The translations under genes and the position numbers were made by a program. The notes beneath the pieces were generated by a model. That model saw nothing but the letters and a program-made list of their open reading frames with translations. It had not been told where the DNA came from and ran no database searches. Shown here piece by piece: positions 1 through 12,851 of a stretch of 64,000 bases of DNA. This DNA is from Vespa crabro (taxonomy: Eukaryota > Arthropoda > Insecta > Hymenoptera > Vespidae): positions 2,369,003-2,433,002 of the forward strand of contig NC_060974.1 of assembly GCF_910589235.1 (NCBI RefSeq), given 5' to 3'. How positions within the stretch are numbered: position 1 is the stretch's first letter; each line of letters opens with the position of its first letter.

Positions 1-814
1 GAAGATGATCGTATATGTATGTCAAGAGGATAATAATTTTTACGAGTTAGCCAATTTCCCCGTAAATGAACACTTAATGGCCGTGGGCGATGATCATTTT
101 ATATATAATTAAATTATTAATATATTCGCTTTTCTTTTTTTTCCTTTTATATATATATATATATATATATAAGGAAATATATATATATATCGCACCGATC
201 TACGTGGATGATTGATCGTTAACTCTTGCTCTATACTATCAATGATCTCTCTTGTTTTATTTCAACAATATCCAAGATCGATCGAAATATCTAGTTACTA
301 AAGCTGTTGAAATATTTACTACTGTGTCGAGAATTTATAAATATATCTCGAGAGAAGCTCTTTAAAGCAATATAATTATTAATACAAAAATCAATAGAGT
401 AGTAGCTCAAATATTTACGTGAAAACAATTATTGTTTGTATTAAGCGACATTTAATATAATCCCGTTAAGTGAAAGAGATAAAAATGAGTAATATAATAC
501 TGCAAATATATTATATCGTTCTATTATATACTTCAAGTATATATATATGATCTTGAAAAAGAAAATCATGTTTTAACGATGATGCCAATCGATTGATTCT
601 TTTTTGTTTCATTCGAAAAATCATACGTTCTTTCCTCCCTTACACCACCCACCCAATCCCACCCCTATCCCCCAATGAACTATGATACAATGCAGAGAAT
701 GATAAAAATCTAACGCATTTTGTTAAATCGATGCTAATCTACTCCGGTCACTTGCATTAACAATATATAAAGAGCAAGGCTAGCCTTGGGTACATCCACG
801 CAGCAATCCTCCAC
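1..814. other. non-coding flank of the acidic-protein gene
   Basis: No credible coding region is visible. The stretch is AT-rich, with a (TA)n run around 150-190 and short pyrimidine-rich patches near 600-670. It lies downstream of the stop codon of the minus-strand gene ending at 815, so part of it is probably that gene's 3' UTR (inference). Confidence 0.6.
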
Positions 815-3800
815 TCATCTACGCTTTTTCTTTTTTGATCTAGTGCCTTTCTTTGTGGCACTTAAGGTTGACGTTATACAACCTACGCTTGTTTTCTCGA
901 CATATTTCTTTCTATCAGTAAACTCCCCTTCAACATCGACGGACGCTGCGTTACCATTAGCATTTAAATCGTCGGGTGAGCTCGAACGTCGTTCAGGTAT
1001 GATATCTTGATCGGAATCGCTTCTCCTCTTCTCTTGCTGATAATCAGATTCAGGTGAATTCTCTTTGGATGAGGTAGATTCCATCGGAGGATTAATATCT
1101 TCTTCTTCTTCTTCATCTTCTTCATAATTAATCTTCTCTTCGTCCACCACCATTATTATATCCTCGTCCTCCGTAATTTTATTAACTTCTTCAGATATTT
1201 TATCGTCTTCGTTAATTATTTTAATCGTATCGTCGTCCAAATTTTCGTCAACTTTAGACGTACTTTGTAATTTCAATTTCTCATCCAATTTCTCCTCAAC
1301 CTCTACCAATGGCTCGAGATCAGATGATTCTTTACGAGAAGTTTCACTTTCGATCATAGGTAGATTCTTTTTCTTAAATATTGAGACCCTCGAATTATTA
1401 GTAAGTAACTCCTCGATCTTTTTTTCCACCTCCGCATTCGTATTCAATTCCTCAGCTGCTTCTTGCAATTTTTCAGCTGTTACCTTTCGCGAACAATAAT
1501 ACAATGGTTTCGCATCGAAAGCGGTTGCGTCGGTTGTTCTTAAACCATCCCTTGGCTTTTTCGCGATCGTGTTAACTGTTTTATGACGGGACGACATCTG
1601 ATTCCAAGTCATTTTGACTTTATGCATATAATTCATCTTCATAATCTCAAAATCATTGTCTCTTCTAGCCGGTTCTTCTAAAAAACTTGTAGTTTCTTGA
1701 TCTGAACACTTATCGAGTTCCTCAGAGAGAATGTTGGATTTGTTTCTTGTAGTCTCTTGATCACACGATTCACATTTTCTCTCCAGATCTTCCGTCGGAT
1801 CTTTTTCTAAAAGATTTGACTCGGTTATCCATGTTTCATTGATCACCTCGGCATCCTTCTTCTTTTTATTTCCTTTCATCTTACAAACTTGTTTACCATG
1901 GATATCCATCCACGTGATGTCCTTTGGTTTCTTATTGATTTTGGATTTACACGTTTGCTCCAATTGAATACTTTCTTGTTGCACGTTTGGAAAACTAATT
2001 GTACTTTTTTTCTGATTGGACGTTGATACTACAGTTGAGAGATCAACGTTCTGAGTTTCATCATTGATATTCTTTTCTTGACATTTTTTTGATATTGACC
2101 AACAATGCTTCTGAATTTCCACTCTACCGATCTCCTTCGAATCTTCTTCTATAACGACAATATCCTTTCGTTTCTTCGTACCTTTCGATTTACTCGCTGT
2201 ATGCTCCCCGCGAATAGTCTCTGAAGAGACTTTAGCTACAGAACCAAAACGTTTCTCGCCAATAGCAATTTGCTGAGTTTCTTCTGTTGCCTTCTTATCG
2301 AAATGTTTACTCGATGCAATCCATTTGTCCGTAGGATCGACCATAACCCTTACTTCTACTTTGTCGGTCGTGTTATCTTCAATCACAAAAATATCTTTTC
2401 GCCTTTTAGTAGCTTTCGATTTGGAACTACGAATGGTTTCTTGTGATTTAACATTAGGATTTTGCTCGTCCGCCTTTGTTGGACACATTATTGTTGTTGT
2501 TGTTGTTGTTGTTGTTGTTATTGCTGTTGTTGTTGTTTCTAAGGGGGATACGCAAACATCGGAATGCTGAATATGTTCGAGATCATCGTCGGAGGACAAT
2601 GTATGTTTACTCTGTCCCTTAGACGATATAGAGCAATCCTCATCAGATTTTTCCACATTACTGATGGACGTTGTTCCTAAATTATATTTATTATCAGGTA
2701 TCTCTACAAGTTCCGATGTATGTATATATTCCAGATCATCGTCGGATATGGTACTTTTACTATTTTTCCTTTGTGTAACTGGCGAGGTATCGGAATAACT
2801 AGGTAAATCCATGAATTTTTCTGAATTCTCACGATCGGATGATTCACGGGCACGCATTAATTCCGAACGTTGAATATGTTCAATATCCTCGTCCGAATGA
2901 TCGGACACCGTGGCATCTTTGATGGGACAATTGTTATCTACCAAATGATACTCCATAGAATTAAAATCGTCCGATGGAATTGTCTCGTTTTCTTCCTTGC
3001 ATTCGACGTTTGCAATACCGTCATCATTAACATTAGGTTTATCTAATTCTACGAAAGATCGATCAGTGCTACCACAGCAACCTTCTGATTCTTTAATAGT
3101 ATCTGTGTCCTTCGATTTGGATTTGCACTTTGTATTCTCAGTTACCTTTTGATCCAACTTATGATCGATTTTTGAAACACATTCATCATTCGACCTACAT
3201 TTATCTTCTTTCGATAAATCGCAATGTTTTTTACCGATACAATTATTTTTTGTATCTGTATTACACCGAGTAGGATCCTCTATAACGACACTATCATCTT
3301 GTTCCTTTACAATGTATTTGTCGATTCGTGTTCTCAATTCTTTAACGGGTTGTTTCGAGGTCTTTGTTGTTTTTTCAGTATCTTTACTCTGATGCCGCGA
3401 AGAAGAAGAAGAATAGACGGAGAAGGAAGAGGATGAGGAGGAAGAGAAGGTTTGTTGATTCTTGACTCGCATTTGAGGATTAGCTTTTTCACAAGACAGC
3501 CTGTTCTCCATTAGTACGACGCTGTCCTCGTCATAATTAACAACGTATTTAGCTTTGGCTATGCTTTTCTCTTGAGTCTCAGCGTGTTCATATTTATTAC
3601 TTCTTTTAGATCGAGCAGTACTTTCTTTGGCTTCTGTCATGGGACTGCTCGGTATCTCACCTTGTTCGGCGCAAAGACTCAGGCCACTTGGAACGTCTCG
3701 AAAAGCGTCCTCTCTCTCGAAATCAATAGAACAATTTCCCGTTGACTTCATCGATGCCACTTCGACGCAAAGCTCCTTTTTTTCTTTAATATCTCGAATA

Positions 3801-4193
3801 TTCTCGTCTGGTACGCTGTCAATAGCTGGTTCGCTTGCGGAACGCATCTCAGCACATATCTCTGTTAGATCACGTAACGTTTGATAACACGGTGGCTCAA
3901 GATCACCGAGTGAGGCCGGCCCCTCTTCTGCACAAACGCTCCTCGGTGCTTCAGGAACTAGACTCTCCTCCGCGGAATCGAACTCTTGACTAGAGCTGAC
4001 GTCCTCTTCGTCAGCAGACACGGTTATCACGGTGCCAAGAGGGTTGACGACTTTAGTTACTGGCTGACCCACCCTCTCAAATACCGAGCGCCTCCCTGAT
4101 AACAGAAAAGCCGTTGGCAGGTATCAAAATCGAGTTACGTATTGTTCAACTTTGCTTTGATGCACGTAAGTATACTCTTGTCGTAGTTGGCAT
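815..4193 (-). CDS. unrecognised acidic, repeat-containing nuclear-type protein (about 1102 aa)
   Basis: I do not recognise this protein. The long exon (4095 to 815) has no ATG near its start. It is preceded on the minus strand by a good acceptor (TTTTCTGTTATCAG ending at 4096). A small first exon at 4193-4166 (MPTTTRVYL plus one base; donor GTGCAT, 70-base intron) joins in frame and gives 1102 residues beginning MPTTTRVYLRRRSVFERVGQ. The body is rich in D, E, S and K, with no membrane segment or known catalytic motif. It carries internal repeats: three copies like DEDIEHIQRSEL, paired copies like KYVVNYDEDSVVLMEN and KYIVKEQDDSVVIED, and several copies like KSKGTKKRKDIVVIEED. A Thr run comes from a (TTG)n microsatellite. 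The C-terminus is a long acidic stretch followed by a basic tail (RSKKKKRR) that looks like a nuclear localisation signal. A disordered nuclear scaffold or chromatin protein is a guess. The open frame itself is certain; the first exon is tentative. Confidence 0.75.
2491..2538. repeat. (TTG)n microsatellite inside a coding exon
   Basis: About 16 TTG units, slightly interrupted, are read on the minus strand as a threonine run in the acidic protein. Length variation in multiples of three would leave the frame intact. Confidence 0.9.
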
Positions 4194-4220
4194 TAAAGAT
4201 GTTTGGGTTTTTAGAGAAAT

Positions 4221-4251
<31 letters not shown>

Positions 4252-5642
4252 GAAAGAAAGAGAGAGAGAGAGAGAGAATGAGAAGAAAAATCTATCAAAA
4301 AAAAAAGGAAAAAAAAAAAAAGAAAAAGAAAGAAAGAAAGAAAAGAACAACGAATCAACTATAGCACGAGCACTGCGACGAGAGCGAACGGTGGTGCTGG
4401 CAAAGCGTATTATATACGAAAGGAAAAATCTCTAATTTCAAAATTGCGTCATCTTTTTTTTTTCTTTTTTCATTAGATATTCCCTTTAAAAATTTGATTT
4501 ACTTTCCACACTGCACACCGGAAAAGCATTGACGTTGCTGATCCAATGCTCTAATGCTGGAATAAAGCATTAAGAAAGGAAATATATGTATTCTCTGTAT
4601 ACTTAGGAAACACATAAATGTTAAATTAAGAGTCCCTTTTTAGGCTCTATCTAATTGGAAACTATATACACTGGTTAGTGAAAATTGTAACGTACAGTGC
4701 TTGAATAGAATTTTTCCAGTGTGTTTTTGAATTTACAGACTTTTTCATACCGTGTTGTGATATGTTAGTGATCAGACATAGTTATAGGGATAAAAACGAA
4801 GATACCTGCCTCTGGCCAGTTCTGTGTACAATTCTTAAGATGCAAGCGACCATCCTTTCACCCCGTGCAGAGATCAGAATTGCGTCAATATTCTTTTTCG
4901 TGATACGTTTTTTTTTTTTATTTTATATTTGTTTATTTGTTTCTATTTATTATTTTCGCAAGGGATATATCGAATCGAGTGATATACTATTATATATACT
5001 ATAGAATTTTACTAAACATTACAACAAATTCTGTTGTTCTTTTTCAATCGATTATATAAAAATTGTACGGTCATATTTAAAATACATACTAACGTTCACC
5101 TAATGTTTATAAGTGTAAACATTATTTGTTGAGAAGGAAAATAGTACATGGTGATGTGTACTAGCTTTTAACGTGCACATAACTATACAAGCTTTCTAAT
5201 TTTACATATTATTTTCTAAAAATGGCTAGAATTAAAATGAAATTTGAAAATAAATAAATAAATAGATAAATAAATAGATAAATAAATAAATAAATAAAGG
5301 AAGAAAGAAATAAAGAGAGCATCATCTTAATGACTCAAGCATGTTTAGTCAACAATAAGATTATAATGGATTTGTTTCATTGTTAGATTCAAACGTGAAT
5401 ATGAGTTTTATACTATGCATTTAACATCTAATCAAATCAACGTATACATTTACTATTATTGGTTCTATATTGTACTTTATACATATTCATAGACATATGA
5501 TAGACAATATTTGAACTGGAGTTAATGAAAATATATAATCCAAACAATTTATACAAAAATTCATATTGATTTTATAATTAAATTATTAAGTAATATGAAA
5601 GGTTTTTTTTCTTTTTTCTTTTCTTTTTCTTTTTTTCAAGAA
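4194..5642. other. intergenic stretch between two minus-strand genes
   Basis: No supported gene. Contents are GATA/GA repeats at about 4225-4345, a tetranucleotide (AAAT/GATA) run at about 5250-5300, and AT-rich DNA. The region just above 4194 is probably the promoter of the acidic-protein gene, and the region below 5643 the 3' UTR of BCAS3 (inference). Confidence 0.6.
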
Positions 5643-8092
5643 TTACTTACCAGGTGCACGATGTGGAGCAATTGATGTTTCAAGCATAGCTTCTGCCAAA
5701 TCTTCTCTTAATTGATTTTCACCACTGCCAACTCCAATGTGTTCATTATCTAATGAATCTCCATAAGCTTCCATAAATCTTGGTGACTGTTCATAACTGC
5801 CTAAAATCCATATTAATTAAGTACACTGATTCATATATATATAAATATATATAAATATATATATAATAATATATAATTATAATATAAATATATATAATTA
5901 TATATAATTATATATAAATGTATAAATGGCTACTTAGATAAAAGAATGATGAATCTCTTAAACTTTTCTGTATACACATTATGAATATATTTGAAAAAAT
6001 ATTAAAATCTTTACTAATAGCATTAGTTATTTATATATTTTAATATATATATATATATATATATAAACTTACTTCCTGATCCATCGATAACAACTGGAAC
6101 TAAAGGTCTAGAAGCTGCATGTGGCATATTAACAGGATTTGATCTTGCTGGGCGTGAACCACCTGTAATTCCAATCTCTACTGCCTCTGCTTCTACCAAG
6201 TTTACAGAAACCCTAATAATAAGTTGCTATTGTTAGAATCCTATTTTAAGCAAAGATGTTTAACGTCAATTATTTAATCATATTTGTGAAATATATTTAT
6301 AGTTGGTAATTTTTAAAGAATGATACGTTGTTTAAAAATTCTTACAATTAAAAAGAAATAACTAACCCACTAGGTGCATTATACGTTTTGAAAACAAATT
6401 GCGGTCCCATCCATAGTCGTCTATGTGGTCCAGCATGCGTTACAATTTCCACCTGACTTAACCAACCATCTTCACTTGTATCAAGTGGCTGAACATTATT
6501 GGGTACAGTAGAGACGCTAAATAAAGAACTTGATAATGCTAAAGGTGGTACAATTTCCATAGAATTTGGAGACCTTAGAAGAGGCCATTGGCCTTTAGCT
6601 TCAACTTCTAGTTCTATCATTGTATCATCACACACTTTTTCTTTTGGTACTCCTATATGTAATAAATTGTCTTAATCAAAAACAGTGTAATTTGCCAATA
6701 AGATATCCATACTAACATATAAAATATTTTTTATTAAATATATTTCAATATTGCTACAATAAATAAAACATACCAGTAGCAGGTTTAGGCTCTAGATCAT
6801 ATTGTATCATATTTCCATGACATGCCATAATAAACAAAGAATCTACTGCTCTTTTTGCAACCTTGCTACCAGAGTCTCTTTGCGCATAAATCCAAGCTCT
6901 AGGTGGAGCAAAGCAAGCACATATCTTTAAAGGTAAAGTACCACTATCGTCAGAATGAAGCCGCTGTCTTTGCTGTGGTCTAACGGAACAAGAAATAAAA
7001 ATAAAATCCATAATTAATACTATTTTATGTCATATACTAGCACAATCTAATTTAATTTATATTTATTATAAATTGAACAAGATCAATTTATAATATAAAA
7101 ATTTTATATGTATTTTACTAAAATCTAAGTCATAAAAATTAGCTTATCAGCGTCAATAATAATAGAAATTACCGTGGTTGAGTTTGGCTGTTGACGTGAT
7201 TCAATGAAGATGGCTGTCTAATTTGTGCTAAAGGGTGCAGAATTGTTGGATGAGGATATGGTGGAAGTCTCGGATTGGAATAAGGATAGACTGATAAAGG
7301 TAATTCAGTATGAGAAACAGGAGAATGAGATCTGGTACCATCATCCGTTAAGCCTGCACTTCTGTGAAACCGTGAAAGTCTATTTACTACATGTGGAGTC
7401 AAATGAGTTCTCACTCCTACAGATCCACCATAAGGTGCAACTGGGAAAACATGAGTAGTTCCCCGAACGGTTGAAACAGCAGCCCAACGAGTATCAGCTG
7501 AGAATGTCATGTCCTACGATAAAAGAAATATAAATTGTTATAGATTGAAGTGATGACAAGAAAAATGACAAAACAATATAATTTCTTACTTGTACTTTAG
7601 CTGTGGTATCTCCGCGATGCAAAATATAAAGATGATGAACTGCTGCCAGTGTAGGACCACCAGGATGAGGCTGAACTCTAAATATATGAAAATCATGTCC
7701 ACGTTTGTCAGCCGTCATTAATAATGCACCGGTTAAATCAAAAGTCATGGCAACGATCGCATCACTATGGGCAGTGAAATGAGCAATTACTGTCTCTATA
7801 GATGTATCATCCAAATCCTTTTCCTCCTTTGCAGCTTGTAGGTCTAAAATCATGACTACACCTGGCTGTGTTACATCATTGCCCATATTATTAACAGCTA
7901 ATGGTGACACTGAATTTCCTGTTAAACTCGATGCTACTGTTTCTCCTAACCCACGTAAACCTTTTCCTAAAGACTTCGCTGCATATAAAACGGTTGCAGT
8001 GTAACTTTGTACACCTTCACCCTCGCAGCCACCACTGCTTCTTCTACCAGGCAATAATTTCTTTTCACTGTAATTAACAATATTAAATACAC

Positions 8093-8126
<34 letters not shown>

Positions 8127-9078
8127 GTTCTTCTAAGATTGTAAATAATATTTACACAAAAACAAAAATAGTATGCTTACCTGTAAGCTAGCCATCTGGT
8201 TCCTAATGCGACAGGATTGGGATTTGGTCCAGGACTAGGATAACAAGTAGTTACTGTTAAAATATCCTCAAATGTTCTTGCATCAAAGACAGCAATTTTC
8301 TCTAAAAATGTTACAACTATGGATCTCCTATTTGCCAGAATGTCACAGACAGGATTTTTAAACTTTATGTTTTTAGTTTGTTCGCCAGTTTTTAGCGAAA
8401 TGAAACTAATATTGCAAAACTGTGGTCCCGGTCCAGCCGAGTCGCATATCGCTACTAATGGCCGTTTCGGTTCATATGGATCAGCATGTTCAGAGTCAGT
8501 CTTCGGATTTGGTAAAATTCTTAAGGTACGCACTATTCCTTGTCGCCATGATAACACTTCTGTTGCTTCTCCCGTTGCTGCTATTAGCCATACCTATAGA
8601 GAAAAGTTAAAAAGCTTTGATAACACAATAATATTTTAAATGTTCATATTTTCTTTAAATAACTTTTTATATAATTATTACAACGATATGAAAAATATAA
8701 CTAAGTACAAACCTGTACACCAGTCGAATACCCAAGTACTAACAACAATGGTGGTGTACTTGAACCTTCATTAAAATCAGGATATAACGCCGGATCATTT
8801 ATATCTGCATATTCAAATCTAGCCCAACTTATAGATTCTTTGTTATCTGTGCTGGGAGTTGTAGTATATGCCTGAAAGGATAATATCTAATAGATATAAA
8901 TAGATAATTGAAAGAACTTTTTATAAAACTAAATATTTTTGATTAAAAGTACAACCTGTGGAACTATATCATTTATAATTCCAGCAACACTATCAATAAT
9001 TGAACGATCAACTATTGGCTGAGGTGATACAACTTGAGCTCCTTTATGCACACTACGTCTTGGTGAATCAGCAGACAT
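5643..9078 (-). CDS. BCAS3: BCAS3 homologue (rudhira), microtubule-associated WD40-like protein
   Basis: BCAS3/rudhira is a cytoskeleton-associated protein promoting directed cell migration; with PHAF1 it also binds autophagic membranes (family knowledge). Nine exons join in frame: 9078-8956, 8871-8713, 8593-8181, 8067-7590, 7513-7173, 6979-6774, 6652-6367, 6212-6073 and 5800-5643, about 767 residues against roughly 910-930 in vertebrates. The propeller half carries the family signatures CYPSPGPNPNPVALGTRWLA, GVQSYTATVLYAAKSL, GHDFHIFRVQPHPG, LHRGDTTAKVQD and VVNRLSRFHRSAGL. The BCAS3 domain carries EDGWLSQVEIVTHAGPHRRL. The start ATG (9078) lies just after an acceptor at about 9104, so there must be a non-coding 5' exon. 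The end is ambiguous: the last codons read GCACCT-GGTAAGTAA, so the transcript either stops at once (PGK stop, used here) or uses that GTAAGT donor to reach an exon I could not find. Confidence 0.93.
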
Positions 9079-9436
9079 TTTTCTTTCATGAGCAATTATT
9101 TTCTCTATAAAAAAATGTACAAAAAAAAAAAATTAATTTATCATTCTTTATAATTATTCAGTTATTTATTAATGTAACGTTTATAACCAAATATTTTTAT
9201 ATCATTTATTCTTATGGTCTTATTGATTTAATAATAAATATTATTCGAATAGAAAACTAAATAAATAGAATTAATTAATTATTTAGAAAATAATCATTTA
9301 TAAATGTGCGATAACAATGTATAATTAAAAAATAATTTGAATTATTTAACTTACTTCATTATATTCATTAATACGTTAAACGCGATATTTAAAAGGTACT
9401 ACTAAAGTCATACTTCGTATTATTACTAACCGTTAT

Positions 9437-9467
<31 letters not shown>

Positions 9468-10853
9468 CATACATACATACATATATATAAATATATATAT
9501 ACTATTGTTTATAAGTTAAAAATAGATGGAATTTTTTTTCTCGAATTAAATTATAATCGTAACATAAAGATTAAAATTATAATCAGGCATTAATGTTCCC
9601 ATAATCGCAAATATTCTTTGGCGTGTCAAGAGGGTATATTTAACTTCCGAACATGATACCGATAACAAAGATAAATTCATTTTCGTTGAGTTCAATGATC
9701 CAGTCGTACGTATAGAATTCTCATTCATTGATCAGAAATAGCATTAATTATTAAGTCGATGTATGAAATAGAACAGACTTTAATATAATTCTCTTTGTTC
9801 CTTAAATCACTACGCAGTTCAAAATATTTTCATTTCTTTTTCTTTTTTTTTTTTTCACGAAGCGTGACTATTCATAAAATACACGTTTTAAATGACTATT
9901 GGAATGTAAACAAAAAAAGAATACATTATTCTCTTTTTCTAGATACGAATGACTAAATAAAAATAAAAGCCTAACGTGTCGAGGAAAAAAAAACAAAACA
10001 GCGAAAAATAGGTGATTAAGGAACTTGAAAAACAATTGAACGTTTTTCTTCCCAAAGAATATTATGAACTAATAATTTTTCAATAGAAGAAAGAAAGAAA
10101 AAAGAAATATGTTTTAATTCATAAATAATTATTATCGTGTACGAAAGATGGCTCAAAATGGAAATATGAAAAGGAAAGAAAAGAAAAAAGAAACAAAAAA
10201 ATACAAAAAAAAAAAAAAAAGAAAAGAAAGAGAAAAAAAAATAAATAAAAATAAATAAACAAGTAATTTACCACCGTCGCGTTTTTCAGCATTACACAAA
10301 AGTGTTAACGCACTTGTTCAGGCTAACATCCGAAAGTTTATTGGTACGTCACCGATGTATTATTTAACGCTGCAGTGGGAAAGTGCATTGGTAAAGACGG
10401 TAACAGTGGGGAGGTCTATTTTGCTTGTCGAACGGCATTGCACAATTCAACACAGCTGTTCCTAGAGAACGCACTCAGGGTCGACGAAAGAGAAAGACAA
10501 AAAAAGAAAGGTGGGGAGAATGAAAAGGAAAGAGAGAGAGAGAGAGGAGAGGAAGAGGGGAGAAAGAGAGAGGGAAAGAGAGAGACATGAACGAATGAAG
10601 GAGCGAGAGGAGGGAGGAAGTGGGAGAGAGAGAGAGAGAGAGAGAGAAAGAAAGAAAGAGAAAGAAACAATAAAAATCGTCTTTGTCCGTGAAATACTGG
10701 ATTTGGTTGAACGCTTTTATTGTGACGCTTTTGAAGAATCCAATAGCGTAGGCGTACTGCGATCGTAATATATGATGCAGGATATAATGTGACCGTGACA
10801 CAACAAAGGAAAATTGTTCTCTATCCTCTTCTTCCAAGGAGAAAAGAGAGATG

Positions 10854-10884
<31 letters not shown>

Positions 10885-11982
10885 AAAGAAAGAAAGAGAG
10901 AGAGAGAGAGGAGAGAGAGAGAGACAGAGAAAAGACGAAAAAGAACAGATATAGATAAGAAAGGAAGTGATTTTTCATATACAAAGATCCGATAAATTCC
11001 TGAGAAACACTCGATAATAATAAGAAATGATTTATCTTAATAACTTACTTCGCGACAAGAGCCGTATTTTTCTTTCCGCGAGGCGCTTGTCACCCTCGCG
11101 CAACTCTCTACTGCGTCATTCTGTGAGCGACTGACAACAGTGCCAAGGGAACAGTGATGTCACCCCACCCGCGAAACGTCAATCTCTTTTTACTCTTTTT
11201 CTACCTTCGATCAACTTCAAGACCCTTTCAGTGATGATAGGAATAGAATACATACGCACACTCATACGCATAGACGCACTCTTTGTCATTGACACATTTG
11301 ATCGTCGTTAATACTCTTTCACACTTTTTTCTTTACTTCCTTTTCTTTCTCTATTATTTTCACTATATATCTGTGTAAGATTAACTAGCTAGAATTCGCA
11401 ATGAAAATTTCTCTACTGACATAACTTTTATGAGGTTTTTTTTTTTTCTCTTTCTGGGGGAAAAAAGAAAAACAATAATCAGCTGATCGTGAAGAAATCG
11501 GTACGATATCACTGAAGTTAGATCGACGAATGGAGTGGTAGTAGGCTTTTCCCTTAATGGCTCTTAACGTTCGTATCATCGAATTCTCATTGATGATAAA
11601 CGTATTCCTATTGGTTCAATTACGATTTCTTTTTATTTCGTCGACCAATCACCGAATCACATTTTTCTATGCTTTATCTAATCTTTTTTTTTTTTTTTTT
11701 ATAATAATACATTTTCTTATAACTTTTTAAAGGAATTTTTTTAACCGATCAATCACATAGATATTTAATCGTAATTATTGTTTATTTAAATAATCATTAT
11801 GTGCCTATTTCAATGTTGATATCAAGCGATATATTGAATAATATCGATTCATATCGATAGTAGAGAAGCGAAAAGAGATATCGATTATTACAAATTGCTC
11901 TTGTTTTTATTACTATCGCGATAACCTACCTCGTGAAATCTAATATATATTCGAATAATAAACGAATATATTTGATAATAAA
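9079..11982. promoter_or_regulatory. shared upstream region of BCAS3 (minus) and NAT10 (plus), with two candidate BCAS3 leader exons
   Basis: On the minus strand an acceptor at about 9104 leads into the first BCAS3 coding exon. Two good donors lie upstream: GGTG|GTAAAT ending an exon at 10272, and GCGAA|GTAAGT ending one at 11049. They suggest alternative non-coding first exons. The second sits in the only CpG-rich patch (about 11050-11180), which also has a CRE-like TGATGTCA at about 11154-11161. A divergent promoter for both genes is therefore likely around 11.05-11.98 kb. Purine-rich repeats fill 10.5-10.93 kb. No open reading frame here looks genuine. Confidence 0.5.
10520..10935. repeat. 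two (GA)n/(GAAA)n purine tracts
   Basis: Purine-only microsatellite tracts at about 10525-10670 and 10850-10935, separated by ordinary sequence. They create long spurious frames of E/R/K or S/L/F. Confidence 0.85.
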
Positions 11983-12099
11983 ATGGTACGTAAGAAGATT
12001 GATAATCGTATACGTATCTTAATAGAAAATGGCGTTGTCACAGGACATAGGACAATGTTTATTATTGTGGGAGAAAAGGCACGAGATCAGGTACGATAA

Positions 12100-12139
<40 letters not shown>

Positions 12140-12820
12140 AAATACCACGTGTTTCTTTTAAAAACAATTTTGTTTTTTTTTTTTATGTATGATAGTATCG
12201 TTTATTCAGAAATCATTTATTGTGTGTATATTCAATATAAAAAAATCTTACATGTAATGGCATTATCGAATGATATCAATGAATATTAAAATTAATGTTC
12301 CTTTTTTTTTTATTTTTTAGGTTGTCTTACTTCATCACATGTTGTCAAAATCTGTTATAAAGGCAAGACCTTCTGTATTATGGTGTTATAAAAAGGAATT
12401 AGGCTTCAGTAGTCACAGAAAAAAACGTATGAAGTCAATACAAAAGAAAATCAAATCTGGTAAACTTGACGTTAACGAAGATGATCCATTCGAATTATTT
12501 ATTGTTTCTACCAACATACGTTATTGTTATTATAATGAGACTCATAAGATCTTAGGTAACACATATGGAATGTGCGTTTTACAAGTATGTATTATATACT
12601 ATTAATTATTTTCTTGTCATTTTTATTTACGTATAAAATTGAGGTTATGTATCTTATAGGATTTTGAAGCACTAACTCCTAATTTATTAGCAAGGACTAT
12701 AGAAACGGTCGAAGGAACTGGTATTATAGTTTTCCTTTTACAATCTGTAAATTCATTAAAACAATTATATACCATAAATATGGATGTTCATCAACGTTTT
12801 CGTACTGAAGCACATCAGGT

Positions 12821-12851
<31 letters not shown>

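Noticed and set aside
4070..4072. GTG as the start codon of the acidic protein
   Set aside because: Nuclear insect genes start at ATG; the frame continues upstream to a clear splice acceptor, so the start is in another exon.
10416..10984. Long S/L/F-rich and E/R/K-rich frames
   Set aside because: Direct translations of (GA)n/(CT)n microsatellites. The same applies to frames at 25739-26000, 35627-35940, 39092-39843, 40196-40711 and 48223-48447.
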